Positions 52,710 to 64,000 of a DNA stretch of 64,000 bases are shown in pieces (positions within the stretch are counted from its first letter, which is position 1; every line of letters starts with the position of its first letter). The notes under the pieces were generated by a model, which had not been told where the DNA came from, searched no databases, and saw only the letters and a list, made by a program, of their open reading frames with translations. Both the position numbers and the translations under genes were made by a program. Origin of the DNA: Trebouxia sp. TZW2008 (lineage: Eukaryota > Chlorophyta > Trebouxiophyceae > Trebouxiales > Trebouxiaceae); NCBI GenBank assembly GCA_002118135.1, contig BDIU01000063.1:434439-498438 (forward strand), written 5' to 3'.

Positions 52710-53611
52710 ATAATTGCAGCAGGCTTGGCGATGTGGACAGGAATGGCCACGTTCTGATTTCGCTACAGGCATCCTGGGTCAGCATGTTGTTCATCCTCAT
52801 CTCTTTTTGCAAATGAGCCGCTCATCTACTAGTTTGTGCATCAGCAGGCATGCAAGAGCCATGCAACTAACTCAAATTACTGTAGGAATGTTTTGTTTCA
52901 GGCGTAACCCATCCTGTGATATGTTGCCATCATTTAGTGTTCTGGGATTGTCCTGTGGGAGTCTTGAGTGATAGCAGCGCTGCTGATCCGCATGCTTGGC
53001 TTGCAAGTACTGATAAGTACTGTACCAATTTTTTTTTCCAGCACTGGTACCCGTGCTGCTGCATTATTACTACATTGTTCTTCACCTAGCTTGTCAATGA
53101 GTGTTGGGGTATAAGCCTGAAATGTCTTTTGACCACCTTTTTTTCCTTTTGAAGATAATGCATGCGCTCATGCAAGCATGCTGCATCTGTATACATATGT
53201 AAGTTCTGACATTCGTCCTGCCTCAGGCGCCGCAACTGCAAGTCTGCAATACTCAGCGCTTGCGCGAAGGGCGCAAGCCAGCTGTCTCGATTGAGTCAAC
53301 CATCTGACCATGGTCATGACCTTCCCGTTCTGCGAGCGCTGGCAACTTTCCTTGGACGTTTCAGCAGGATATACCTTTCTTCTTTCAAGCAGCCGTCGCA
53401 GTTCCGCATCGTTGCAGCTCTTGCCAATCCTGCGACTTGCTATCGCCTGGATTCGGATCGCAGGAAAGTCGTCGCCACCGCTTCGTAGGTGGGATAGCAC
53501 CTTGCTTATACGCGGGGGAAGTCATGCATCCGCGAAGCGAGCTCCCGGCTCCGTTAACCCGCATGTTGCCGATGCTGATATGCCTTCTGGTCTGGCAAGG
53601 TATCACAAGCG
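52710..53611. other. intergenic, kinase 2 to fasciclin gene
   Basis: Contains the kinase 2 3' region with T-rich tracts near 53030 and 53140, and the promoter of the next gene. Open frames on either strand lack recognisable content. Confidence 0.4.
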
Positions 53612-56600
53612 ATGATTGTCTTGGCTTGTGCCGCTTCGGCGGTCCTTGTGGTGCCACTGTTGAGTTTCAGGCAGTCTTTCACAGCAGCAGCCGCTCTCTC
53701 GTCAAGTCTCCGCTGCTGTACTGCAGGGGCAATGATGACAGCGCATGCACAATGGCCCAATGACGAGTCACAAGTAAGCGCAACCGCTGCTCGTCAGGAG
53801 AAACGAATGTGGTTTCATGCAGCACTGCAGCTGCTTGATCATGAGCTCACCAGGGTTCAGCAAACAACCAGCACTGACAGTGCCACACCAGTGGTTAGCT
53901 AAATGTTCAGAGTCTGCGCATACATTCAGCCGCGGTTTGCTATTGTGCTTGCTAGGTGTGCGACACTAACAAGCAGAGCGCCCTTGAGTGTGCAGGGCAC
54001 GTGATCGTGCCCCCACCCAGCTGCCTGTGCAGCGATGTGCCTGTGCAAGGATCAGGCACCGCATACAGCTGCGCACAGGAATACAATGTCGGCAACTGTG
54101 GCCAGAGCTTCCTCAAAGATGCCATTGTTGGCATTCCTGAAGGTGTGGCCCACTCATGCTCACAGTGTAACAAAACTTTGAAAGGGTTTTGCGCTGAGTG
54201 TCAACGAGCGCCTTTCCTAGGCTATCAACACGTTACCTATAGAGGTTCCTGTTATGGCAACTCACAGTGTAGACTTTTCTTTCTTCTCCTTCTGTTCAGC
54301 TCATGATTAGGCAGCTTGCTGCCCTGTTTGCCAGCAAAGTTGGCTTCAGATGTTGCCAGCGTGGCGGGACTACTCAAACATCACTGCATGTCTGGCACTA
54401 GTGCAAGACATCTGTCTCACTTTTTGCTGACTGCCTTCACATCTGCAAAGGCGTATGCGAAGCATCTTAGAAGAGGGTGTACGTGTTCTGTCAGCTGACA
54501 CATGGCCAGTGCAACTGCATACGGCTCATCATTCCAGTGCTGGCCTTTGTGTCACGGACACCTCAAGGCTGTGGGCCACTCCATTCTGTGGGGCATGCAG
54601 GGTATTGTCAGCTGACATGCAGCCAATGCATCTGTACCCAGACCACTACTCAGGGGCTGCAGCAGCTACAGGCCATCATCTTCCTGCGTACTGTCACCAC
54701 AACAGGCCTCAACGCTCCGTTTGACTTGTGTTACATGCACTTTTGTGGGGCATGCAGGGTACTGTCAGCTGACATGCGGCCAGTGCAATTGTACACAGAC
54801 AATCACTCAAGTGCTGCAGCAGCTTCAGGCCAACACCTTCCTTCAGGCTGCCACCACAACAGGCCTGAAGGCCCAGTTTGACCTGCCAGGCCTCACAGTC
54901 ACTGTGCTGGCACCTAATGATGCCGCTTTTGCAACACTGCTGAATGGTACAACCTGAGCCTCAAACTTGTGTCTGCATGCATTTGCCATGCTTGAAGCGT
55001 GTGTGAACTGGCCGCCCACTGATGCTGCCTTTGCAACACTGCTGAACAATATGCCTTGAGCCTCATGATGAGGCTTGTGTCTTGATCAAGCTTGTGTCTT
55101 CATGCATGCTCTGCGGTTGAAGCCTTCTCAAGCTGGCACCTACTGATACCGCCTTTGCAAACCTGCTGAATGGTATACTCTGATTGTGTCTTAACAGTCA
55201 GTTGCTGGCACAACACGCACGACCCTGTTACTGCCTTACATGACATGACGTTCAATGCTCAGACAGCTTCCCAAGCTGCTTTTGCTCACAAAGGTTTCCA
55301 CTATGACACCTAGTGGTATATGCATTTCTGTCCTGTTTTCTTTTCTCTGAACAGCTTCCATGTAATGTACACATTGCTCTGCAGCAGCAACCTCACAACA
55401 CCCATAGCAGTGGCGTCTGTTACATAGCAGTCTCTGCAGCATCGCAAGTGACATACAGCAATAGCAGTCTGTGCTCATGTGCAGACTCAGGAAACCTCAA
55501 GCTCAACCATCTTGCAGTACCACATGACATCTGGGCGGTCTGCGCCTGATCAATAGCATGCGCAGGCTTTGCAGCTGTGCAGCAACAAACATACGCCTGT
55601 TGCGCTGCTTTGAGTGCATGCGATGTCACATGCAGAGGTAGTGCAAGAGCACATGGAGACCCAGGCGCAATGAAAGACTTGTTACCTGTCGCAATTCCCA
55701 TTACCTATATACGTTTTTGTGTTGCTGATTGCCATTGGCTGCAGGAGCACCATTGAGCAGCCTGAGCAATGATGCGCTGCTAGCCTTGCTGGAGCAGCAC
55801 GTGCTGCCCCCAGTAGCAGGCCTGCTGGCCCCCTGGACCACCCCTTTCTTTGTCACCAACCCCTCCCTACCCACCTGGCTGGGCACTGCCCCCCTCACCA
55901 CTGCCAAAGCAACTGCCGGGTGAGGAAATCTCCTAAGTGCTGTTGCAGACCTGCTCAAGTAATACAGCAAGTCTTGTTAGCTATTTGTACTTATTCAAGG
56001 TGCTACCTGCCGATATGGTGCTTCTGTAAGTGTCAGCCTGCACGTGTCTGATCTGCAGGACATGTGCTTCTCAAAGCACTGTGTACAGCCCTGTCACAAG
56101 TTTGATTTCATGGTACTTTTGCGCATCTGATAGATTGTCCACACAAATGCTGATGCCCCTTGGCAACAGAATAACAGATACTCTGCCTGACTTCTCGCTG
56201 TTGGGCAAAATTACTTTTGATACAATGACAGCCAAATCTATGTATGCCTGGCTGTTCAGGAGTGCCAGCATTCTAACAATGCTCCCGCTGACCTGCTGCT
56301 GTTTGGCAAGACTCATGCTGATGCAATAACAGCAGAACTCAGGTGCACTTGGCATTTGCAGGGGTGCCAACTATACAGTGACTGGTGCAGGAGGGCCAGC
56401 AGCCAACATTGTGACTGCTGATGTAGAAGCAGGCCGGGTGAGCGCCACCTGACTTCTCAATGCACGATGTTGAGTGACAGATGGTCATGCTTGATATGCA
56501 TACGCATGCTCACCATGCTGCTGTGATGCTTGCAGTGTTCCTGTCAAACTTGCAGTGCTGCTGAGACGCTTGCCGTGCGACTGTGATGCTTGCAATGCAT

Positions 56601-56916
56601 GCTGATTGTGTTAGAGGCATTGCATGCACTGTTGAAACTCATTGCAGACTTGCCAGTTTCATGCAATGGGTTTGCCTGAAATTGCATCCCGGTATGCAGT
56701 CCTAAGTCAATGTGCTGGACGTGACTGAGCTTGCTTTCTGGTGTGCAGTCCTTTGTCAATGTGCTGGATGCGGTGCTGGCTGTTGCTCCCGGTGCTGTCC
56801 CCCAGCCATTGCCTACTGATGGCACTGGTCCCAATGGTGGAGTTGCCATTGAGACTTTCAACATGACAGCAGCTCCAACCTCATCTGCCAACATGAACGT
56901 TCAGACTGCAGGCTGA
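53612..56916 (+). CDS. secreted Cys-rich plus fasciclin (FAS1) domain protein
   Basis: Probable cell-surface adhesion or wall protein. Exons 53612-53773, 53956-54142, 54758-54946, 55745-55919, 56362-56437 and 56749-56916 join in phase to 318 residues. The N-terminus is a signal peptide (MIVLACAASAVLVVPLLS). A Cys-rich segment with CLCSDVP, YSCAQEYNVGNCGQSF and GYCQLTCGQCNC resembles the short ShKT-type six-cysteine modules common in algal extracellular proteins. It is split between exons 2 and 3. A single FAS1 domain follows: LPGLTVTVLAPNDAAFATLL (H1-like), LLEQHVLP (Tyr-His box region), GANYTVTG, and SFVNVLDAVLAV (H2-like). No GPI signal is obvious. Exons 3 and 6 are flanked by echoes. Confidence 0.8.
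54235..54292 (-). repeat. dispersed repeat copy D (diverged)
   Basis: The minus reading has GAAGAAAGAAAAGTCTACACTGTG, then CCATAACAGGAACCTCTATAGG, matching the head and core of copies A-C with substitutions. Confidence 0.55.
54472..54725 (+). repeat. two upstream echoes of FAS1-gene exon 3
   Basis: Copies of GYCQLTCGQCNC coding start near 54480 and 54598; the real exon starts at 54758. The nearer copy extends through the TTTGLNAPFDL coding stretch; the first is more degraded (codes Phe-Cys-Gln-Leu-Thr-His). Confidence 0.9.
54990..55175 (+). repeat. two downstream echoes of FAS1-gene exon 3 end
   Basis: GATGCTGCCTTTGCAACACTGCTGAA (near 55020) and GATACCGCCTTTGCAAACCTGCTGAATGGTA (near 55145) repeat the exon end and donor. 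Confidence 0.88.
55288..55352 (-). repeat. dispersed repeat copy E (diverged)
   Basis: The minus reading AGAAAAGAAAACAGGA...TACCACTAGGTGTCATAGTGGAAACC aligns with ACACCGTTAGGCATCATAGTAGGAGCC of copy A. Confidence 0.5.
56694..56732 (+). repeat. echo of last FAS1-gene exon start
   Basis: GTGCAGTCCTAAGTCAATGTGCTGGACGTG repeats the acceptor and exon start at 56743, 52 bp upstream, with a stop (TAA). Confidence 0.85.
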
Positions 56917-58411
56917 CGCATCGCTGCAATGTTGTATGCGTTGCTTTTCTGAGTTTCAGGGTTGCTGAATTCCGTTGATCGCGTCGCAGTAGCCCGTGGC
57001 ATCGCAGACCCAATGTCAAAAGATGTGCAGAGTCTGACTGTTTGCTTTTGGCATTTGTTGTGTGGCCTGCCCACAGACATAACTGCTGGTATTTGTGGGC
57101 AGTCCCTGTTTTTGCATGGTGTAGCAGATTGATCTTATCTGGACCAAGTTCTGGCTCAGAAGCTCACATCACGCATCACATCAAAATGAGCCAGCATTGA
57201 ATGTCGAGATTCTTTTTTTTGCGAAATACAATCCGCAATTGTCATGTGCATGATACAGTCAGCTGTTGCAAATTGGCACTGTCAATCATACACACATGCG
57301 AATGGAGAGTTGCTTAGCACTTGGCATAGCTACATCTTGTCATGTAGCAGCAATGCAGCAGAAACCCCAAAGCTGGCACGTAGCTGGACTCCATTGCAAG
57401 TCACATCTATGTTGCAGCAAATGAGTGATACGGCGCGCTCTGTGCCTTCGGTCACAGCGTAAACGAACTCAGGAATGTTCTCATCAACCTAGTTTGTTGG
57501 CTCTGCTGTCGCAAGTTTGACTGAAACATAATTTTGATCTTACTCTGACTGGTTATGCTACTTGCTGCATACGTTGCATACATGTGCTTGGCTCTGCTGT
57601 TAGCCCTTTTCACGCAACATGGCTTCCACAACACCCTTTGACACACATGTATGAACAGCAAATGGCTTGCAACTGTGTTGGTCTGGTGGCGATGCTGAAG
57701 TCATCAAAGCAGTCTGCTCCTTTGTTGATGGCATCAGAATGAGCGCGCAGTTCTGAGTATGAGCAGCAAGCATAGATTCTTTCCCAAGCACCTAGCCCCA
57801 AACTTCAAGCATCGGACGTTGGGGACGACTGCTGCTTGTCATGAGGCAATCTTGACATGACTGGTCAGCATAGCACGGCCGATAGCATACAGTCTGTTGA
57901 GGTACATGTGTAGTGATCTACAAGCAGATCCCTGCGCTCTTGAAGGGGCACCTCAGCACCCCTGCACACATTGCACCACTGTTTTGCGGACTATTGGTAC
58001 AAGCCATCACTGTGAAGGTGAGCCTGAAACGTCAAAACTGCATCAGACTGAACTGTAGCTAAGGGCCAGGCTTTGATCTATTCTACACAACTACACAATA
58101 ACATCAAGCAACAGCATAGAGCCCAGATTACCTCGTCAATTCTTGTGAAGATTTATGCAAAGCAGTGCAAGACTGCTTCTTTCACAGAGGCTCCCATTAC
58201 AGCGCTTAACAGCATAGAGTCTTCTTTATGCAGAGCGCGTGTGGCAGGTCTTGTCGGGACAGCTGATGATGGACATTATCAATGCAAGGGTAATGCAACC
58301 AAAAACCGATCACTGCAATACGACTGCAGTGGTGTCTCAGAGCACAGCCAATTTGATGTGAGGACAAATTTCTTTTCACCAGAGCAGTCCCTTCAAAGAG
58401 AAATTAACATA
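56917..58411. other. convergent region, coding content unclear
   Basis: The FAS1 gene 3' region and the 3' part of the minus-strand gene to the right. A minus frame at 57801-57610 could be an exon of the latter, but nothing confirms it. Confidence 0.35.
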
Positions 58412-61400
58412 CCTGCTGGAAGGCAGTCTGAAGCTGTGCCAGCAGATCCTTTGACTCACGGAAGGCCGCTTCTTGGCGTTCATGCGCACCCCTTGTTTTT
58501 GTGCAAAGCAAAGTGTAGGATGTGTCCTGAGTAGGCCTGTAGGATTTTGGCACTCCAGCACCAAGCATTCGTGGTCCTGTCTGCACGGCTCCATTGTCTC
58601 TGTTCTCTTTCATTTCTGTCTCAGTGACTTCACAGACCACATCTTGGGTGGCTTTTTCGCAGCCCCTATAAGCAACACACCAATGCTGAATGAGGATACA
58701 AAGGCATGCCATCATGGCTAAGATGTCTTTCTGCTAGATGAAACCTGCACTAACAAGTTTGTGAGCCCAGCTATGGTCCTGAATGCAGTGTCTGTTTATG
58801 CAAATCAGCTGCGCTACATGCAAGCTATGAACAATCGCAGAACAGCACACTTTGCAGAGCTTTGGAGAATGACTCACCCTTTGAGGTGGTTACACTTTTC
58901 TCTGGACATTCTCTGAAATGCTCTTTCTGCTTTTTGGGACTGTCCAAAAGTGCTTGCATTGCCTTGCAACTGCTGCAGAGGTATGAGCTGTAGTGGTATG
59001 TGCACAAGACTTGTCCAGGGTCTTTCCAGTCACTGGGAGCTGGAGGCGGCTGCAGTTGTTGCAGTTCATCAATGCATGCTGTGCTGAGCTGCTGCAAGGA
59101 TAGTGACTCTGCAATCATCATTGACTACACTTAATAGCGTGACTATCATAAGGTGATCCTTTCTGCATCTAGCTGGCTCACAAAACCTCATCGGAGGTAG
59201 CATCCGTCACCAGCACAAGCAGGGACCTGCGCCAATACCCTCAACCCTTGGACCTAAAAGCATTCGACATGGGCTGATGCTCACACACATACCCAAAGGG
59301 CGTTTGTCAAAGCCGTGGGCCTGCACATCCCTGCTAAGCTATTGCAACCAAGCATGCTGCATTTATGCAGTGCATGCTTCAAGGGACTGACCAATTTGAG
59401 GTCGCACAGCTGTGACTGATGTGTCAGGTACTTCTAAGCTTGCATTGGCAAAGCTACTGTCGCTTTCAGAGCACAGAGTGTCATGCCAACAGCAGCGGGT
59501 GCGCATACGCCAAGACGACACGCTCTGCATATTATGCGATGCAGCGTGGATTACAAAAGCAATGTGAATGTAGGCAAGCTCAAAAGAGCAGTGCCAAAAG
59601 TCAGGGCAGATCACCTGAATCACACTGTGATGTCACATCCTGTTAATTTTTACCTGCAGATTCAGCATCCACAAGCTGCAAGCATGCTGGGCCCAGGACA
59701 TCCTTGGCTGGAAAATGTTCAGTGCAACCCAGGTTGGCATTCACCGAAGCTAGATGCGCCTCCAACAAGGCTGCATGCACATAGCATGTCAGTGCAACCC
59801 AAGCAGGCAGTCACCAGAGCTTGAAGTGCGTCCAACAAGGCTGCATGCACATAGCATGTCAGTGCCACCCAAGTATGCAGTCAACACAGCTTGAAGTGCC
59901 TTCATCAAGGCTGCATCCACATAGCATGTCAGTGCAAAACAACATAAGCATTGAAGCTGACTTCCTATACTTCTTCAGCAGGGGCTAAACAGCTTTGAGA
60001 CAGTCAAATGGCGTTGAAACAGGTTTGGCCCAGTACGCTGCTGCATGCTGTAGTCTGCAGAGCTTGCCGCAAGTCAAACAGCGTTCTGTTTGTGGACAGT
60101 TTGCTGCATTTGAGGCATGTACCGAAAGCTGCATCAACAGCAAGCTCCCCTTGTCTTAATTGAGTTCAGCTAGCAGTTTGCAGTAGGGAGAAGCAAGTAC
60201 CGTCTTTGCCACCAATATCTGTTTGCATGGATATAGCACAGACAGATGCTGCTAGTTGGACCAAATCCCCTCCTGACTTCAAGATCATCCACCTTGCTGC
60301 TTTGCATCAATTCCCCTTGGTTTGCACTCTCAGCCAGGCCATTAGCCAGAGCGATGCAGACGTCTCTGATTTCCTCATCAAAACCATCTGGTGCACCAGA
60401 AGGTGCGCAATTGTCTGCATGCACATGCATGTATCTTTGGTCATGCAGGAATGCGTCAGCCCAGAAACTCAGCTCGTTTAGATGTGAGAGTCCTTGCCTA
60501 CAGAGACTGCTGCTATTTGTCTGGACAGCAGGCCAAGCTTGGACTGCCGCACTTCAGTAGAATACATGATGTAACGGAGTTGCTTGTCGCTGTGTAGAGC
60601 ATGCTTTGCAAGCAGCCAAGGTCTAGATGGTGGACTCTGGATCAGCCTACACATGTGCCACACGAAGCGAATCAAATCTGTCCTCAGAGGTAAATTTTGT
60701 TTCAAAACAACTGAAGGAGGAGACAATATCATGTGTGGCAGTAGAAGGCCTAAAGGGCCGCAAGGCAGTGGGATTGCATGTGCTTCACACTAGCAGACAA
60801 CAGTGTGCCAAGCTGTCTTGTTGACCACAAGTATGTCCATCTTCCATAACTTCTCTTTGTAAAGTAACTTGGTGCAAGCACGATCTTGATGCAATTGGGA
60901 AGCAGTCGCTGTATTCTGACCGCAATGGCACCTCTCAGCAAGGGCAATTCGATATAAGAAAATTTTGTTGGTGACTATGGCAGTCCTTACAAGGGGAACT
61001 TACTGTAGTTCCCTTGCAGAGCATGCAGACATGTCTGATTGGACCACATGCCACCTTGACGGCTGTGATCAAGCGCACAACAGATAGCAGACCTTGCACA
61101 TATGCAACTCCTGCGAAGCCCTGCTGGACGGCAGCAAGTCTGCTGTAGGGCCGGTGGTTTTGGTTGATCTGCTTCCGTTGCCTGGAGAGGTCAAACACAA
61201 GGCTGCTGTCATCTCTTGCATGAGCCCAGAGGGCCACGGTTGGCGTGAGCATGTGACCAAGGCCATCAGATCTTCACTCCGCCTGCGCGTCAATGGCAAA
61301 GGTCCAACCTAAGTATCAGGCACAGTATACATAGAGGTATGCAGTAGCCTTGACTTGGTCTGCTGCCTGACCCTTGGGCACCAAAGCATGATGTTGCACG

Positions 61401-64000
61401 GGCGTGGCAGCAGGCCTTTGTATCACAGGTAGACCAAGGCTTCTAGGAGAGGTGCATTCTTAGCAACAGCTCAGGAGAACTGTACACCAGGAACGACTTC
61501 ACCCACTTGACCCAGGCAAGAAACAGGAAAAAGAAAAGTCTACGCCGTCAGGCATCATCACGGGAGCCTCTGTTTATAGGGGCAGCCCTGAATTGCTGCC
61601 TTGAGAGCAGCAACCAGTAGAAAGTTGACCTACAGAGGGCCAGCTGCCCCCTTGACCCAGAAAACCAAACAGGCCACAAACACTCAAGTGCTGTGCCAGG
61701 CACAAATGTGGTGCTCACCTTCATCTTGAAAATGGTCTTTTGTGCTAAGCTTCTGCTTTTCAGCTTCAGCACCAACTGTACAAAACCAGGGCAGTTGTCT
61801 TGGTCCGCTGGTTGATCCACAGGCAGCAATGTGTCGATTGGGAAAACTGTCAACATTGCATATGCCAGCCCACGAGCATCTTTACCTGCTCTGTTCTCCT
61901 GTAACAGCAGAGCGCATGCATGATCAACACCTTGTTGGTTTCATCAAGATAGATGCAGGTCTGAGTGTGCAAACCACTTTCACATGCATTCACCTGGTGG
62001 GCAAGCTGTTTGACAGCTGCATGTGTCTTGCTGGCACTGTATATCAAAGGAATGGCAACATGCAATGCAAAATCTTGAAATACATGCATCTCACAGGCAA
62101 GCTGTTTGACAGTTGGCTGTATTCTGCTATGCACCTTATCACAGCAATTGCAGCATGCAGTGGACACTCTTGAAATGCATTCGCCTCACATGCAAGTTGT
62201 TTGACAGGTGGATGCGTCTTGCTATGCACTGTATCACAGCGTGTGCAGCATGCAAAGTCTCTCTTGCCATTGCTGAAGTCAATCCTTCATCATCATGCAG
62301 TTGTCAAGGTGCCAGCTAACAGAATGCTGCTTTACTTTCATGAACATGACTTCCGCATATGTGAAGATCTGTGCACATTGACATTCTTGTGCCAAATCTT
62401 TTGTCCCAGCTCACCTGGGCTGATGCTGGCGCCTTGCTTGCTTCAGTCACACAGCTTTGTAGCTTGTTGAGGGCAGATTTGAGACCCAGCTTGCAAAGCA
62501 CCTGCCATCTGAGAGCATGTGGCCATAGCATCAGGGCTGCTTGCTTACACTGCCTGCAGGCGAACTTTGCATATCAGGGTAACTTGCGTATCTTGCCTGT
62601 AATCAAACATTGTTGCTAAGGCATGTGCTCTGCTGTTCTCATCATGTCATCTGTTATGATAGTAGGCTAGCATCTCATGCTTCACAAGGAGTAGCGTGAC
62701 AAGGGCGGATCCTCAGAGCTGTTGAAAGCTGTTGCAGGAGGTCACTGTGGGATTGCCTGAGGCAAAAACACAAACACGTCATGCACAAAATGACATGCAA
62801 ACTGACCGTCCTGATCTTTGACATGACAAGCTTTCAAGCTCAAAAATGCATGTGTTTTCAGCCTCTTGTGTTTACAGAAGCTTACTGGTTCACTGATGCA
62901 CCCTCATTGCCTGTTGGGTCCCCGACTTCAAGCTCACTTATGTCAGTCGCCATCTTCTCAAACTTTCTGTCACCCTGTACGCAGAGGGTCATTCAACAGA
63001 TACTACACAACTGGCAAAGCAGATGCAACAGTTGCATTGTCCGCAGCGAGACCAAGAGCAGTCTGTCAATGCCTGGCTTTGCATTTCCACAAATCAAGCC
63101 AGCAGATGAGAATCAGCGCAGCATCAGTGTTCACAAGCACTATGACTTTGACATGGTAGGCAGTGTGCTGTGTCAAGCATACACAACAAGCCAATTCTAT
63201 CGTTAAACGTTTCAGCTTGGGCAATCTCAGTCTTAATGCTGCATGTCATAAGACCAAGAGCTTCAAAGTCAGTGTGGACAAACAGACTGGGCCTCCTGCT
63301 ACACGTGCTTCTGGGTCATTCTATGCAGCTGACCATTTGCAGCTGATGCGCTTGACCATTTCTGCATGTGAGCTGCTCAATGCTCATGTTTGCAATTCAG
63401 CTGCTCAATGGCCAGCCACCTTTTGGTGTCATATAGCACCTGGATAACTTCCTTGGGCCAGACCTTCATATCAACAAGGCGACCTGGCTTGCCATCTAGC
63501 GTCACGCAATGGACAGCTGTCCAGTAGGTTTCGTAGACCTCATCAAAGTCCTTGTATCCATCAGTCACGCCAGACTTGTCCTTTTGAAGCAGTATTAGGT
63601 GCACTTCTAGGCAGTGTTTGTGTGCCAGTTGTTGCATAACGCTAGCTGTCGCCCTGTCTTTGTTTTTGAGACTGGTTATTCCCTGCAAGCCATCTTTGCT
63701 ATACCTGCACCACACATGTACAAATTGGGGTGTCTGTTGTACCTTGCATCCCGGTTTGAAAAGTTTGATCGTACTGTGTATGCATTGATGTACACATCTT
63801 GTATACATCTTGAACGCTGTATGGCTCAATGTCTTGTGAGAGCACAACATGGCCTTTTGAGCATCTATGTCTACTGTCTTTGGCAAAGGGTCGTATGACC
63901 GATTGGCTCAGATGATAGTGTGCACAGTAGCTTAGCCTTCCTGGCTTCTTTCAGGAGCGTGTCAAACCCAGAAGCCTTTACTCAAAGCAAATTCTGATTT
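58412..64000 (-). CDS. unidentified multi-exon gene (partial at right edge)
   Basis: I do not recognise the protein. Plausible minus-strand exons with good splice sites: about 63690-63410 (GITSLKNKDRATAS; DGYKDFDEVYETYWTAVH; GRLVDMKVWPKEVIQVLYDT), 62974-62890 (DRKFEKMATDISELEVGD), 62501-62412 (VLCKLGLKSALNKLQS), 61850-61720 (PIDTLLPVDQPADQDNCPG), about 60590-60500 (DKQLRYIMYSTEVRQSK), 60425-60280 (DGFDEEIRDVCIALANGLAE), 59780-59740, 59695-59655, 59535-59395 (DSSFANASLEVPDTSVTAV), 59107-58878 (CTYHYSSYLCSSCKAM, a Cys-x2-Cys) and about 58685-58412 (SKDLLAQLQTAFQQ). The string is one gene or two; phases were not closed for all joins. The mix of compact domain, helices and a Cys pair gives no family. 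Confidence 0.4.
59713..59940 (-). repeat. three-unit ~72-bp repeat containing a 42-nt exon-like core
   Basis: Units end near 59785, 59857 and 59930. On the minus strand each reads ...CATGCAG (acceptor), then a ~41-nt open core (ALLEAHLASVNANL; ALLDALQALVTACL; ALMKALQAVLTAYL), then a GGTTGCAC-like donor. Confidence 0.7.
61094..61312 (+). CDS. possible plus-strand exon, unidentified
   Basis: A 72-codon plus-strand frame has a protein-like composition (NSCEALLDGSK; VVLVDLLPLPGEV; SPEGHGWREHVTKAIRSSL) and ends in TAA. It lies opposite an intron or exon of the minus-strand gene, whose own reading here (60935-61252) looks less protein-like. It could be the last exon of a small nested gene, or chance. 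Confidence 0.2.
   Translation: MHICNSCEALLDGSKSAVGPVVLVDLLPLPGEVKHKAAVISCMSPEGHGWREHVTKAIRSSLRLRVNGKGPT
61522..61615 (+). repeat. dispersed repeat copy C
   Basis: GAAAAAGAAAAGTCTACGCCGTCAGGCATCATCACGGGAGCCTCTG then TATAGGGGCAGCCC and a perfect hairpin TTGCTGCcttgaGAGCAGCAA. It is the most complete plus-strand copy. Confidence 0.75.

Noticed and set aside
62781..63206. 141-codon plus frame
   Set aside because: No protein-like features, and it overlaps better-supported minus-strand exon signals (62974-62890).

Overview
The window is nuclear DNA of an intron-rich photosynthetic eukaryote, most likely a green alga (chlorophyte, perhaps trebouxiophyte-like). The evidence is short exons joined by GT-AG introns that nearly always end in TGCAG, a CPR5-like protein, a SnRK2-type kinase pair, an ILR1-like auxin-conjugate hydrolase, an M48 protease with a plastid-like leader, and algal-type fasciclin/Cys-rich wall proteins. 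There are no operons, phage genes, CRISPR arrays or bacterial signals. Genes were assembled by hand from splice signals and reading-frame phase, so homology calls are from memory of families, not searches.

Layout, left to right: TPT/SLC35-like transporter (-, cut by the left edge); torsin-like AAA+ ATPase (-); CPR5-like membrane protein (+); organellar tryptophanyl-tRNA synthetase (+); mitochondrial ribosomal protein uS9 (+); RPAP3 (-); XPA (+); membrane-anchored coiled-coil protein (-); M48/OMA1-like protease (+); AFG1-like ATPase (-); ELOF1 (+); VPS33 (-); KDEL-tailed M20 amidohydrolase (+); two tandem SnRK2-like kinases (+,+); secreted Cys-rich/fasciclin protein (+); an unidentified multi-exon gene (-) running off the right edge. 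The genes are mostly unrelated housekeeping functions. Loose themes are mitochondrial upkeep (TrpRS, uS9m, AFG1), DNA repair and transcription (XPA, ELOF1, RPAP3), and the endomembrane system (torsin-like, VPS33, amidohydrolase).

The outstanding feature is in the introns. In at least seven genes they contain tandem, decayed copies of the edges of the neighbouring exon together with its splice site ('exon echoes'). Copies upstream of an exon repeat the acceptor plus the exon's 5' part. Copies downstream repeat the exon's 3' part plus the donor. The functional copy is the one next to the rest of the exon; the echoes carry stops, frameshifts or broken motifs. This reaches six copies in VPS33 and four in TrpRS. 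It suggests that introns here grow by tandem duplication across splice junctions. GC-AG introns (four supported by frame), several minisatellites and a small dispersed structured repeat complete the picture.
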